Part shown: in pieces, positions 19,870 through 28,664 of the stretch
Layout: the number at the start of each line of letters is the position of its first letter
Position numbering within the stretch: position 1 is the stretch's first letter
Source of the DNA: Massilia yuzhufengensis
GTDB lineage: Bacteria; Pseudomonadota; Gammaproteobacteria; Burkholderiales; Burkholderiaceae_D
Direction: 5' to 3'
DNA length: 64,000 nucleotides
Assembly (NCBI RefSeq): GCF_900112225.1
Contig: NZ_FOLD01000018.1
Location: 49,376-113,375, forward strand
The notes under the pieces: model-generated
Database searches by the model: none
The model's input: the letters and a program-made list of their open reading frames with translations, nothing else
Told to the model about the DNA's origin: nothing
Made by a program: the position numbers and the translations under genes

Positions 19870-21049
19870 GCGGGTTCTCCGGGGCTTCGCGGGCCCAAAC
19901 CAGCACGCGCTGGATGATCACGGGCCCGAACACTTCCAGCAGCATCGTCACCGCCGCCATCGCGCGCAGTTCCTCGACCACGTGCACGCCGGCGTGGCGC
20001 GCATGCTCCATCAGCAGGATCACGAACACCGACAGCGGCGCCAGGCCCAGGCCGGTGAGCGCGCCCTTGCGCCAGCTTACCCCGGACAGGCGGGCGAAGG
20101 CGGTCACCCCGAGCATCTTGCTCACCTGGCGCACCAGCACCACGACGACAGCCAGCGCGCTGCCCGCGGCGATCTGGCGCCAGTCGAGGGTGGAGGCGGC
20201 GTACACGAACAGCAGCACCGTCAGCAGCTCGCCCAGCGCGCCGAAGTTGCGCTGCGCCTGGCTGAAGGCGATGCGGCGGTGGCGCGCGGTCAGGCCGAAG
20301 GCCAGCGCGGCGATGTAGGGCGAGAGCGCGCCGGCGTCGCAGATGGCGGCCAGCAGCACGATGGCCAGCGCGAAGGCGACGGTGGCGTCCTGGCGCGGGT
20401 TGTGGATGGCGCGCAGCAGCGCCGGGACCACCACGCCGAACACCGCGCCCACCAGGGCCGAACCGGCCAGCATCACGCTGCTCTGCCACAGGGCCTCTCC
20501 CACGGCGTCGAAGGTGCGGAAGATCCAGAAGCCGATGATGGCGTTGAAGGCGAACACCGCCAGCACGCAGTTCAGGGCGGTCAGGTGCAGCACGCGCTCG
20601 GTCACCTGGCCCGAGCTGCGCTGCTCGTTGATGACGCGCACCACCGTGGCGGGCGAGGTGCCCATGGAGAGCGCGGCCATCATCAGGGCGATGATATGGG
20701 TAGTGCCGAAGGCGAGGGCGACCAGGTAGACCGCGACAAACGTGAGCACGGATTCGGCCAGCCCGGCGACACCGAGCCAGGGATTGTTGACCAGCCAGCG
20801 CAGGTTGATGCGGTAGCCCAGCTCGAACAGGATCAGGCCGAAGGCGATGTCGGCCAGCAGGGCCACCGGCCCGGCGTCCGGCGCCGGCAGCACGCCGATT
20901 TGCGCGCTGCCCAGGGCGAAGCCGACCAGGCCATAGAAGCTGATGCGGGGCAGGCCCGTGAAGCGCTGCCCGAATTCGCCGGCCAGCCACGCGACCGCGA
21001 GCGCGATCGGCCACGCAAGGCTGGTCAGGATGGGCAGCAGGTCTGGCAT
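19859..21049 (-). CDS. Cation:proton antiporter of the CPA2 (Kef-like) family
   Basis: An inner-membrane protein of 396 residues with about 11-12 predicted helices. It has the Na/H-exchanger fold typical of KefB/KefC membrane domains, for example [17 protein letters not shown] and the [17 protein letters not shown] segment. It lacks the C-terminal TrkA-N (RCK) domain of full-length Kef systems, so gating must differ or come from another protein. It is first in a two-gene unit with the YbdK-like ligase. Confidence 0.87.
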   Translation of the reverse strand: MPDLLPILTSLAWPIALAVAWLAGEFGQRFTGLPRISFYGLVGFALGSAQIGVLPAPDAGPVALLADIAFGLILFELGYRINLRWLVNNPWLGVAGLAESVLTFVAVYLVALAFGTTHIIALMMAALSMGTSPATVVRVINEQRSSGQVTERVLHLTALNCVLAVFAFNAIIGFWIFRTFDAVGEALWQSSVMLAGSALVGAVFGVVVPALLRAIHNPRQDATVAFALAIVLLAAICDAGALSPYIAALAFGLTARHRRIAFSQAQRNFGALGELLTVLLFVYAASTLDWRQIAAGSALAVVVVLVRQVSKMLGVTAFARLSGVSWRKGALTGLGLAPLSVFVILLMEHARHAGVHVVEELRAMAAVTMLLEVFGPVIIQRVLVWAREAPENPHAA

Positions 21050-21067
21050 GGTTGTCCTTGGACGTTG

Positions 21068-21180
21068 TGGGGTGGTCGGCTATGCCGACCGCGCGTTCAA
21101 CTAAAGCATGCGCCGCCATGAGGCATCCGGGAGATGGACGCGCGGTCGGCGGAGCCGCCTTTCGTGGCCCGGACCACCCT
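21068..21180. repeat. Extragenic palindromic repeat, family B, copy 2
   Basis: Left hairpin GGTCGGC TAT GCCGACC (21074-21090) followed by GCGCGTTCAA. The right arm starts GGACGCGC and continues with GGTCGGC GGA GCCGCC (21144-21159), which is slightly degraded, and ends with ACCACCCT. It has the same architecture as the copies at 5.0 and 52.2 kb. Confidence 0.85.
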
Positions 21181-21254
21181 GCATGTGGCATTTTTGCTAA
21201 TTCTACAAGAAGGACAGGCGCGCACGCTTGACCTGCATGCCGTGAGGAATACGC

Positions 21255-22424
21255 CTATTTCGAGAGCAGGCGCATGGCCCGCTCCAGCCCTTCGAGCGTG
21301 ATCGGGAACATCCGGTTGTTCATGATTTGCCGGATGACGGAAATCGATTGCCGGTACTCCCACAGGTTCTCCGGCTCCGGATTGAGCCACGCGAACTTGG
21401 GAAACGCATTGGTGAAGCGCGCCAGCCAGGCCGCGCCGGCTTCCTCGTTGTTGTACTCGACCGAGCCGCCCGGGGCCAGCACTTCGTAGGGGCTCATGGT
21501 GGCGTCGCCCACGAAAATGATGCGGGTGTCGTTCGGGTACTTGCGCAGCACGTCCCAGGTCGGGAAGCGCTCGCTGTGGCGGCGCCGGTTGTTCTTCCAC
21601 AGGTAGTCGTAGACGCAGTTGTGGAAGTAGTAGAACTCCATGTTCTTGAATTCGCTCTTCGCCGCCGAGAACAGTTCCTCGGCGCGTTCGATGTGGTCGT
21701 CCATCGAGCCGCCGACGTCCAGCAGCATCACCACCTTGATGCGGTTCTTGCGCTCGGGCTGCATGCGGATGTCGAGCCAGCCGGCATTGCTGGCGGTGGC
21801 GCGGATGGTGTCGTCCAGCGCCAGTTCATCAAGGGCGCCAGTGCGGGCGAAGCGGCGCAGGCGGCGCAGCGCCACCTTGATGTTGCGCGTGCCCAGTTCG
21901 CGCTCGTCGTCGTAGTCGCGGTAGCTGCGCTGCTCCCACACCTTGACCGCCGTGCGGTTGCGGCTCTGGCCCCCAATGCGGATGCCTTCCGGGTTGGTGC
22001 CGCCGTTCCCGAAGGGCGAGGTGCCGCCGGTGCCGATCCACTTGTTGCCGCCTTCATGGCGGCCGTGCTGTTCCTTCAGCAGCTCCGCCAATCGCTGCTG
22101 CAGCTTGTCGTAGCCGAGCTTTTCCAGCGCCGCCTTCTGTTCGGGCGTGAGCTCGCGCTCGAAACGTCGAAGCAACCAGTCGAGCGGGATCTCGGCCTTC
22201 TCGTCGAACACCGCGTTCACGCCCTTGAAGTAGGCGCCGAAGGCACGGTCGAACTTGTCGAAGTGGGCCTCGTCCTTCACCAGGGTCAGGCGCGCCAGGT
22301 AGTAGAACTCGTCGAGCGAGGGGGCGATCACACCGCGCTGCAAGGCTTCGAGCAGCACCAGGAATTCCCTGATCGTGACCGGAACCCTGGCGTCGCGCAG
22401 CGTATAGAAGAAATCGATCAGCAT
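21255..22424 (-). CDS. VWA domain protein, CoxE-like
   Basis: A 389-residue cytosolic protein. The N-terminal half (FFYTLRDARVPVTIREFLVL) is typical of the CoxE-like subgroup. The von Willebrand A domain from about residue 225 has the metal-ion site start LLDVGGSMDDH, in which Gly replaces the first Ser of DxSxS, as usual in this subgroup, followed by IIFVGDATMSPYE. Such proteins act with MoxR-type AAA+ ATPases as a chaperone pair. The partner ATPase is encoded in the same operon, with a GNAT gene between them. Confidence 0.9.
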   Translation of the reverse strand: MLIDFFYTLRDARVPVTIREFLVLLEALQRGVIAPSLDEFYYLARLTLVKDEAHFDKFDRAFGAYFKGVNAVFDEKAEIPLDWLLRRFERELTPEQKAALEKLGYDKLQQRLAELLKEQHGRHEGGNKWIGTGGTSPFGNGGTNPEGIRIGGQSRNRTAVKVWEQRSYRDYDDERELGTRNIKVALRRLRRFARTGALDELALDDTIRATASNAGWLDIRMQPERKNRIKVVMLLDVGGSMDDHIERAEELFSAAKSEFKNMEFYYFHNCVYDYLWKNNRRRHSERFPTWDVLRKYPNDTRIIFVGDATMSPYEVLAPGGSVEYNNEEAGAAWLARFTNAFPKFAWLNPEPENLWEYRQSISVIRQIMNNRMFPITLEGLERAMRLLSK

Positions 22425-22428
22425 AAGT

Positions 22429-23019
22429 TCAGCTTCGGACGTGCCGTTCCAGGCGCTCGTGCAGCGCGCTTTTTATGGCAGGCCATTCGGCGCGCAGGAT
22501 GCTGTACATGACCGTGTCGCGCACGCTGCCGTCGCGGCGCAGCGCGTGGTGGCGGATGGTGCCGTCCTTGTGCGCGCCCAGGCGCTCGATGGCGGCCTGC
22601 GAGGCGAAGTTCTCGCAGTCGGTGCGCAAGCCGACCACGGCGCAGCCCAGCGTATCGAAGGCATGCGACAGCAGGAGCAGCTTGCAGCTGGTGTTCACGT
22701 GGCTGCGCTGGGCGTGCGCGGCGTACCAGGTGTAGCCGATCTCCACGCGGTCGACGCCTGGCACGATGTCGTGGTAGCTGGTGGAGCCGAGCAGGGTGGC
22801 GCTGCGCGCGTCGACGACGGCAAAGGCGAGGCGGTCGCGCATCTCGAGCGCGGTCTCGATGTACTGGCCGGCCGCGTGCGGTTCCGGCACGCTGGTCACG
22901 CGCAGCTTCCACAGTTCGCCGTCCATGGCGGCGGCGCGCAGGCCTTCCTCGTGGTGCGGCGCGAGCGGCTCCAGGCGCAGGCCGTTGAACTCGAGCGTGA
23001 CCGGCAGCACCCGGATCAT
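22429..23019 (-). CDS. GNAT-family N-acetyltransferase (RimJ/RimL-like)
   Basis: A 196-residue acetyltransferase of the RimJ/RimL type. Characteristic segments are LRLEPLAPHHEEGL at the N-terminus, the EIGYTWYAAHAQRSHVN core strand and loop, and LLLSHAFDTLGCAVVGLRTD with ENFASQAAIERLGAHKDG. The start codon overlaps the stop codon of the moxR-like gene by four bases, and the VWA gene begins four bases after its stop. It is therefore embedded in the MoxR-VWA operon and may modify a component or client of that system; that is inference. Confidence 0.9.
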   Translation of the reverse strand: MIRVLPVTLEFNGLRLEPLAPHHEEGLRAAAMDGELWKLRVTSVPEPHAAGQYIETALEMRDRLAFAVVDARSATLLGSTSYHDIVPGVDRVEIGYTWYAAHAQRSHVNTSCKLLLLSHAFDTLGCAVVGLRTDCENFASQAAIERLGAHKDGTIRHHALRRDGSVRDTVMYSILRAEWPAIKSALHERLERHVRS

Positions 23020-23870
23020 CGGTTGGTCCTCGCCATCTGGACCAGGCGCTCGAACAGGTGCACGTCCTGCTCGTTCTTGAGCAGCGCGCCGTGCAGCGGC
23101 GGCACGATGGCTTTCCCGTCCTGGCTGCGCAGGGCTTCAAACGGGATGTCTTCGGCCAGCAGCAGCTTGAGCCAGTCCAGGAATTCCGAGGTCGAGGGCT
23201 TCTTCTTGATGCCCGCGACTTCGCGCAGCTCGTAGAAGCTGTGCAGGGCGGCGGCCAGCAGGTCCTGTTTCAGCGTCGGGAAGTGCACCTTGACGATGTC
23301 GACCATGGTCTCGCGGTCGGGGAACTTAATGTAGTGGAAGAAGCAGCGGCGCAGGAAAGCGTCCGGCAATTCCTTCTCGTTGTTCGAGGTGATGATCACC
23401 AGCGGGCGGTGCCTGGCCACCACCATCTCGCGCGTCTCGTAGACGAAGAACTCCATGCGGTCCAGTTCGCGCAGCAGGTCGTTCGGGAACTCGATGTCGG
23501 CCTTGTCGATTTCGTCGATCAGGAGCACCACTGGTTCCGGCGCCGTGAAGGCCTGCCACAGCACGCCCTTGACGATGTAGTTGTGGATGTCGCGCACCCG
23601 TTCGTCGCCCAGCTGCGAATCGCGCAGGCGCGAGACGGCGTCGTATTCGTACAGGCCCTGCTGGGCCTTGGTGGTGGACTTCACGTGCCACTGCATCAGC
23701 GGCATGTTCAGTGCGGCCGCCACTTCCTCGGCCAGCATGGTCTTGCCGGTGCCCGGCTCGCCCTTGATCAGGAGCGGGCGGCCGAGCGTCAGCGCGGCGT
23801 TGACGGCCAGTTTCAGGTCGGCGGTGGCAACGTAGTTGTCGCTGCCTTCGAAGCGTTGGGAAGCTTGCAT
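23016..23870 (-). CDS. MoxR-family AAA+ ATPase
   Basis: A 284-residue AAA+ protein. Walker A is GEPGTGKTMLAEEV, Walker B is VLLIDEIDKAD, and sensor 1 is in VIITSNNEKELPDAF. The arginine-finger region RRCFFHYIKFPD follows. The compact size without extra domains fits the MoxR group that works with a VWA protein to mature or insert cofactors into enzyme complexes. It is the first gene of the operon. No client enzyme (for example a CO or methanol dehydrogenase) is adjacent. Confidence 0.92.
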   Translation of the reverse strand: MQASQRFEGSDNYVATADLKLAVNAALTLGRPLLIKGEPGTGKTMLAEEVAAALNMPLMQWHVKSTTKAQQGLYEYDAVSRLRDSQLGDERVRDIHNYIVKGVLWQAFTAPEPVVLLIDEIDKADIEFPNDLLRELDRMEFFVYETREMVVARHRPLVIITSNNEKELPDAFLRRCFFHYIKFPDRETMVDIVKVHFPTLKQDLLAAALHSFYELREVAGIKKKPSTSEFLDWLKLLLAEDIPFEALRSQDGKAIVPPLHGALLKNEQDVHLFERLVQMARTNR

Positions 23871-24055
23871 GTGCGCTCTGCGGTGAGGTGAAATAAGGGG
23901 AAATCTGGCCGAGTATAAGACAGAACAGGCGCGTTCGAGAGTGCGTGCGTTTGTAGACTGGGGACAACTCTTCAGATAGAATCGTCAGCTTGATAGTCCA
24001 TTTGCTAACTTTTTGTGCGTTTGCGGTATTCGAATTACAACTAACGAGCCACACC

Positions 24056-24394
24056 ATGAAAACATCTTTAGCCTTACTGGTCCTGGCGGCTTTTGCCGGT
24101 ACCGCCGCTGCCGCGGAAGTCGTCGGCAATCCGAAGGCCGCACCGGCCAAGATCGAAATGTGCATCGGCTGCCATGGCATCCCGGGCTACAAGGCGTCCT
24201 TCCCCGAGGTCTATCGCGTGCCGATGATCGGCGGACAGTCGGCCAAGTACATCGAATCGGCACTGCACGCGTATAAAAAGGGCGACCGCAAGCACCCGTC
24301 GATGCGCGGCATCGCCGTGAGCCTGAGCGACCAGGATATCGCCGACGTCGCCGCCTACTACGCGGCCCAGACTCCCGCCACCGTCAAGCGCTAA
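24056..24394 (+). CDS. Small exported c-type cytochrome
   Basis: A 112-residue class I cytochrome c. The start at 24056 gives a signal peptide (KTSLALLVLAAFAGTAAAA). The heme site is MCIGCHG with C36, C39 and H40, and the likely sixth ligand is a methionine in the MRGIAVSLSDQD region. The ending DIADVAAYYAAQ is typical of cytochrome c553-like proteins. The second cytochrome gene starts nine bases downstream, so they form an operon and probably pass electrons in the periplasm. Confidence 0.9.
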   Translation: MKTSLALLVLAAFAGTAAAAEVVGNPKAAPAKIEMCIGCHGIPGYKASFPEVYRVPMIGGQSAKYIESALHAYKKGDRKHPSMRGIAVSLSDQDIADVAAYYAAQTPATVKR

Positions 24395-24403
24395 GGACAG
24401 CCA

Positions 24404-24742
24404 ATGAAACAACTATTCTTCGCGCTGGCCCTCGGCGCCTTCTGCCTCACCGCTTCGGCCGCCGACGTGTCCAAGGGCGAGGCGCTGGCCAAGAAGTACA
24501 ACTGCGCATCCTGCCACGGCGCCGACTACAACAAGCCGATCGACCCGAGCTACCCGAAGCTGGCCGGCCAGCACCCTGAATACCTGACCCACGCCCTGCG
24601 CGCCTACAAGCGCGGCGCCAGCGCCAATGGCCGCACCAACCCGATCATGGCGGGGCAGGTGCAGCCGCTGTCGAACCAGGACATGGCCGATATCGGCGCT
24701 TACCTGGGCAGCTTGCCGACGCAGTTCGTGGTCAGCAAGTAA
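24404..24742 (+). CDS. Small exported c-type cytochrome
   Basis: A 112-residue class I cytochrome c with a signal peptide (KQLFFALALGAFCLTASA). The heme site is NCASCHG with C34, C37 and H38. The candidate axial methionine is in IMAGQVQPLSNQDM. It is clearly paralogous to the gene just upstream in size and layout, but sequence identity is modest. A strong terminator follows, closing the two-gene operon. Confidence 0.92.
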   Translation: MKQLFFALALGAFCLTASAADVSKGEALAKKYNCASCHGADYNKPIDPSYPKLAGQHPEYLTHALRAYKRGASANGRTNPIMAGQVQPLSNQDMADIGAYLGSLPTQFVVSK

Positions 24743-24782
24743 CAGCATTCCAGCGTTGCCAGCCGCGGGCTGGTAAACTGCG

Positions 24783-24822
24783 ATCCCCCCGACCGGGTAG
24801 CTGGCGGGGGGATTTGTTTTTT
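24783..24822 (+). terminator. Rho-independent terminator of the cytochrome operon
   Basis: Stem ATCCCCCC / GGGGGGAT around a 15-base loop, followed by TTGTTTTTT. Confidence 0.85.
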
Positions 24823-24840
24823 GGAGTGCTGCTGCGCCTT

Positions 24841-24936
24841 CGCCGGTAGTCGTAGGCGCCAGTGGCGCGTACGACGGCTCTACCACTGGTGGTCATCTCA
24901 TGCACGTCGTACCGGCGAAGGCCGGTACCCAAGTTC
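24841..24936. repeat. Extragenic palindromic repeat, family A, with a nested-type hairpin nearby
   Basis: The segment 24847-24876 holds GTCGTAGGCGCC AGT GGCGCGTACGAC, the nested hairpin also found inside the copies at 33.7 and 39.6 kb. A standard forward copy with stem GTACCGGC / GCCGGTAC and tail CCCAAGTT follows at 24904-24935. Confidence 0.8.
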
Positions 24937-24984
24937 GCACCGCCGCCACCCGCCTCACCCTGCACCACCCCACCGGAACCCCCC

Positions 24985-26493
24985 ATGCCGTCCCACATCA
25001 AATCCAACCTCCTGAGCGGCCTCACCGTCGCCCTGGCCCTGGTCCCCGAAGCGATCGCCTTTGCCCTGCTGGCCCAGGTGTCGCCCCTGACCGGCCTGTA
25101 CGCGGCGGTGCTGGTCTGCTTCATCACCTCGGCCTTCGGCGGCCGCCCCGGCATGGTGTCGGCGGCGGCCGGGTCGCTGGCGGTGGTGATGGTGGCGCTG
25201 GTGGTGCAGCACGGGGCGCAGTACCTGTTTGCGGCGGTGGTGCTGATGGGGGGGCTGCAGCTGCTGTTCGCGGCCGCGAAGCTGGGGAAGTTCATCCGCA
25301 TGGTGCCGCACCCGGTCATGCTGGGTTTCGTCAACGGACTGGCGCTGCTGATCTTCTTCGCGCAGTTCGGCCACTTCAAGACCCGTGGCCCGGATGGCGC
25401 GATGCAGTGGATGCCGGGCGCCGAACTGGCGACCATGCTGGCGATCGCCGCCGCCACCATGGCCGTCATCTACCTGGCGCCGCGCATCACGAAAGCGGTA
25501 CCGTCGACGCTGGTGGGCATCCTGCTGGCCACGGCCGGCTGCGCGCTGCTGGGCGTCGATACCAAAACCGTGGGCGACCTCGGTTCCATCGCGGGCGGCC
25601 TGCCTGCCTTCTCGCTCCCGGACGTCCCTTTCAATCTCGAGACCCTGTACATCGTGTTCCCGTATGCGCTGGTACTGGCCGGCGTCGGCCTGATCGAATC
25701 GCTGCTCACGCTCACCCTGGTCGACGAGATCACCGGCACCCGCGGCCAGCCGAACCGCGAAAGCCTGGCGCTGGGCGCGGCCAATGTCGCCAGCGGCCTG
25801 TTCGGCGGCATGGGCGGCTGCGCGCTGATCGGCCAGAGCATGATCAACGTGAACAGCGGCGGCACCGGGCGCCTGGCGGGTGTCGCGGCGGCGCTGTTCC
25901 TGCTGTCCTTCATCCTGGTGGGCTCGCACTGGATCGAGCAGGTCCCGCTGGCCGCGCTGGTGGGCGTGATGTTCGTGGTGTGCGAGAAGACCTTCGAATG
26001 GGGCACTTTCCGCCTGTTCGGCAAGGTGCCGCGCGCCGATGCGCTGGTGATCGTGCTGGTGGCCGGGCTCACGCTGGCCTTCGACCTGGCGGTGGCGGTG
26101 CTGGCCGGCGTGGTGGTGTCGGCGCTGGTGTTCGCCTGGCAGCACGCCCGCCAGGTGACGGTGGCGACCAGCATCGACGCGCAGGGCTGGAAGGTGTATG
26201 CGCTGGACGGTACGCTGTTCTTTGCTTCCAGCGCCAGCTTCAGCGAGCTGTTCACGCCGGCGCAAGACCCGCAGGACGTGGTGGTGGAGTTCCTGCATGC
26301 GCGCGTGGCCGACCATTCGGCAATCCAGGCCATCGACGCCCTTGCGGAGCGCTACCGGGCGCTGGGCAAGCGCCTGCACCTGCGCCATCTGAGCCCCGAC
26401 TGCCGCGAACTGCTCGGCAAGGCCAGCGACATGATCGAAGTGAACCTGCTGGAAGACCCGCGCTACCGCGTGGCGGACGACAAGCTGGGGTGA
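24985..26493 (+). CDS. SulP-family anion permease with STAS domain
   Basis: An inner-membrane transporter of 502 residues from the ATG at 24985. The upstream in-frame extension is low complexity and contains repeat DNA. The N-terminal two thirds hold about ten or more helices with the SulP signature near ALVPEAIAFALLAQVSPLTGL. The C-terminal STAS-like domain begins near residue 400 (WKVYALDGTLFFASSASFSE). SulP members carry sulfate, bicarbonate, molybdate or dicarboxylates; the substrate is not evident here. The ribosome binding site is poor (GGAACC). It is a single gene, separated from the cytochromes by a terminator and a repeat. Confidence 0.9.
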   Translation: MPSHIKSNLLSGLTVALALVPEAIAFALLAQVSPLTGLYAAVLVCFITSAFGGRPGMVSAAAGSLAVVMVALVVQHGAQYLFAAVVLMGGLQLLFAAAKLGKFIRMVPHPVMLGFVNGLALLIFFAQFGHFKTRGPDGAMQWMPGAELATMLAIAAATMAVIYLAPRITKAVPSTLVGILLATAGCALLGVDTKTVGDLGSIAGGLPAFSLPDVPFNLETLYIVFPYALVLAGVGLIESLLTLTLVDEITGTRGQPNRESLALGAANVASGLFGGMGGCALIGQSMINVNSGGTGRLAGVAAALFLLSFILVGSHWIEQVPLAALVGVMFVVCEKTFEWGTFRLFGKVPRADALVIVLVAGLTLAFDLAVAVLAGVVVSALVFAWQHARQVTVATSIDAQGWKVYALDGTLFFASSASFSELFTPAQDPQDVVVEFLHARVADHSAIQAIDALAERYRALGKRLHLRHLSPDCRELLGKASDMIEVNLLEDPRYRVADDKLG

Positions 26494-26503
26494 TGGGCCG
26501 GGA

Positions 26504-28042
26504 TCAGTCCCCGAGCTTGTCGTAGCGCCGTCCGGTATCGCCGCAGCCGGCCTCCACCTGCGCATCGAGCGTGGAGGCCTGCGCCGCCTGCCCGTGCGCG
26601 CGGTGCCAGTCCGCCATCGCCGACAGCGCTTCGCAGCGGCGCCCCTTGCCTTCGCTGCGGTCGTCGCCGGCCTGCGCCAGCAGCTTGTCGGCCGCCAGGC
26701 TGCCCAGATAGAACTCGCCGATCGGCTTGGGCCATTCGTCGCTCTGGGTGCGCGCGAAGATGGTGGCCAGTTCCGACTTCGCCAGTTCGGCCTGGCCGCT
26801 TTTTACCCGGGCGATGTACAGCCAGAGCGCGGCGTGGCGCTCGGCCGGCAGCTTGTCCAGGCCAGCGCGCAGGCGCGTCGCGGCGCCGGCGTAGTCGCGG
26901 CGCTCCAGCAGGTCGTGGCCGGTATACAGCTTGGCATGGGCGCTGCCGCCTTGCGCCGCCTTTTCCAGCCACTCGCCGGCCAGCGCGCGGTCGCGCGCCA
27001 CCAGCTTGCCGCCGCTGTAGGCGCGCGCCAGCACCAGCTGGGCGTCGGCATTGCCGCCCTCGGCCTCGGCCACCATCCACGGTTCCAGCGTGCGGCGCTG
27101 GCCGAAGGGCGCGCCGCCCACATACGAGAAATACAGCTTGTTCTGGCTCATGGCGAACAGCACGCGGTGGGCGCGCAGGAAGTCGGCGCCGAGGATCACG
27201 TCGGCACTGTTCAGGCCCGAGTTTTCCACCGCCATGTCGGCGTTCTCGACGGTCTCTTCGCCGATCTGGAACCTGGTTTTCACGAACCAGCGATTGGCCG
27301 CATGGCTGCCCACGCCGACGATGTCGGTGCCGCGCTCGACCCCGGGCGCATCGAGCGCGATGCCGGCGCGCCTGGCCGCGTCGCCGGTGATCATGCTGAA
27401 GGCGGCGCCGGTGTCGATCATCGCCTCCAGCTCCTTGCCGTTGATGCGTACGAAGAAGTGGGGATTCATGTGGTCTTCGTTATGGCGCCGCAGCGGCACT
27501 TCCTGCACGTCCTGGCCCCAGTAGCCAAGGAAGACGCCGCCGCAGCCCTTGGGCACGAAGAAGGTCAGCTGTCTGGTCGCGAGCGAAATTTCGAGATCGG
27601 TCTGGAACAGGAAGGGCGCGCCCAGAATGCCGTCATACGAGGGCGTGTCGCCGAAGCTGCCCAGCACCGGCATGTTGCTGCGGCCGGCGCGCACCGGCCC
27701 GACGATGAATTCGTTGACGATCGACGCATACAAGGGCGAGCTGCCGCCGACGCCGGAGGCGTGGCGGCCGGTGGCATACAGCCGGATGCCGCGCCGCTCG
27801 GTGCCGGTGCGGGTGAGCACGGTGGCGTAGGCCCCGGTGTCCACCAGCAGCTCGGCCGGGGTGCCGTTGATGGTGCCCTCGGTGGTGATTTCCAGGCTGG
27901 GCCCGCTGTACCGGAGCGGCAGCTTGCCGATCGGCGTATAACTGCACTTGGCCGCCTCGGCGGCGGCGTGGGCGAGGGGCAGGAAGGCGCAGGCCGCGCC
28001 CAGGGTCAGGCGCGTGAGCGCGCGGCACAGGATGGGGTTCAT
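26504..28042 (-). CDS. Exported protein with two retropepsin-like aspartic protease domains and Sel1/TPR-like C-terminus
   Basis: A 512-residue protein with a signal peptide (LTRLTLGAACAFLPLAHA). It has two retropepsin-type active-site motifs, LLVDTGAYATVL (D68) and AMIDTGAAFSMI (D210), each followed by a downstream loop such as YDGILGAPFL and VILGADFLRAHRV. Retroviral-type proteases act as dimers of one-motif subunits; here both halves are in one chain. Residues from about 320 to the end are helical repeats of Sel1/TPR type (NADAQLVLARAYSGG). It is paralogous to the gene at 28665-30200. The substrate is unknown, probably periplasmic. Confidence 0.82.
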   Translation of the reverse strand: MNPILCRALTRLTLGAACAFLPLAHAAAEAAKCSYTPIGKLPLRYSGPSLEITTEGTINGTPAELLVDTGAYATVLTRTGTERRGIRLYATGRHASGVGGSSPLYASIVNEFIVGPVRAGRSNMPVLGSFGDTPSYDGILGAPFLFQTDLEISLATRQLTFFVPKGCGGVFLGYWGQDVQEVPLRRHNEDHMNPHFFVRINGKELEAMIDTGAAFSMITGDAARRAGIALDAPGVERGTDIVGVGSHAANRWFVKTRFQIGEETVENADMAVENSGLNSADVILGADFLRAHRVLFAMSQNKLYFSYVGGAPFGQRRTLEPWMVAEAEGGNADAQLVLARAYSGGKLVARDRALAGEWLEKAAQGGSAHAKLYTGHDLLERRDYAGAATRLRAGLDKLPAERHAALWLYIARVKSGQAELAKSELATIFARTQSDEWPKPIGEFYLGSLAADKLLAQAGDDRSEGKGRRCEALSAMADWHRAHGQAAQASTLDAQVEAGCGDTGRRYDKLGD

Positions 28043-28123
28043 GCGTAAATTCTAGAAGGGAAGTTTCTTTTTATGCAATCCACCCTGCATAGCTGCTGCT
28101 GCCTGTTGTGAATCGGAACATGA

Positions 28124-28150
28124 TACAAAAAATGCGGCACCGGCCGCATT
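28124..28150 (-). terminator. Rho-independent terminator of the DUF1841 gene
   Basis: On the minus strand: AATGCGG CCGGTG CCGCATT followed by TTTTTG. It lies 22 bases after the DUF1841 stop codon. Confidence 0.85.
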
Positions 28151-28172
28151 ATTGAATCATGTCCAGCAGGCG

Positions 28173-28601
28173 CTAGCGCGCCGCGCGCAGCCGCACGCAC
28201 TCGATATACGCCTCGGTATCCGGCGGCACGCCGTTGCGCTGGGACGCCCAGATCATCTCGCCCAGGCATTCCATGATCTCGTGGTGGGCGTCGTGCTCGC
28301 CGCGCTTGGCCACCAGCAGGTCGTGCGCGGCCTTGATGCCGCGCGGCTGGTCGACCGATACCTGTTCGGCGATCGACAGGTGCATCGACAGGTGCAGGAA
28401 GGGGTTGGCCTGGCCGCCCTCGACCGAGTAATCGCGCGCGATCGCCGCATCGACGTCGCCAAGCTGATCGTGGTATTCGGGATGCTGGACGATCCAGTCG
28501 GCCGCGATGGCGTCCATCGGGGTCAGGATCTCGTTGTTGCGCTGCTTGCGCAGGGCGTCGCAGAAAAAGCGGCGCACGTCGTGCGAAGACGGAGTAAACA
28601 T
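28173..28601 (-). CDS. DUF1841 family protein
   Basis: A 142-residue cytosolic protein typical of beta- and gammaproteobacteria. Diagnostic segments are MFTPSSHDVRRFFCDA at the start, NPFLHLSMHLSIAEQ in the middle and the closing HEIMECLGEMIWASQRNG. The histidine-rich centre suggests metal binding, but the family has no assigned function. It is located between the two paralogous retropepsin-like genes and has its own terminator. Confidence 0.9.
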   Translation of the reverse strand: MFTPSSHDVRRFFCDALRKQRNNEILTPMDAIAADWIVQHPEYHDQLGDVDAAIARDYSVEGGQANPFLHLSMHLSIAEQVSVDQPRGIKAAHDLLVAKRGEHDAHHEIMECLGEMIWASQRNGVPPDTEAYIECVRLRAAR

Positions 28602-28664
28602 GGCGGGAGAGGGCAGGAAAATGGCGGGAAGCGGGCATTTTAGCGCTTCCCGCGCCCCCGCGCT

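Noticed and set aside
18727..21049. YbdK-like ligase plus antiporter as a novel glutathione-gated toxin or defence system
   Set aside because: Both are common housekeeping families and the overlap alone does not support a new system.
24862..24984. N-terminal extension of the SulP transporter
   Set aside because: It is translated family A repeat DNA and low-complexity proline; the ATG at 24985 gives a normal SulP N-terminus.
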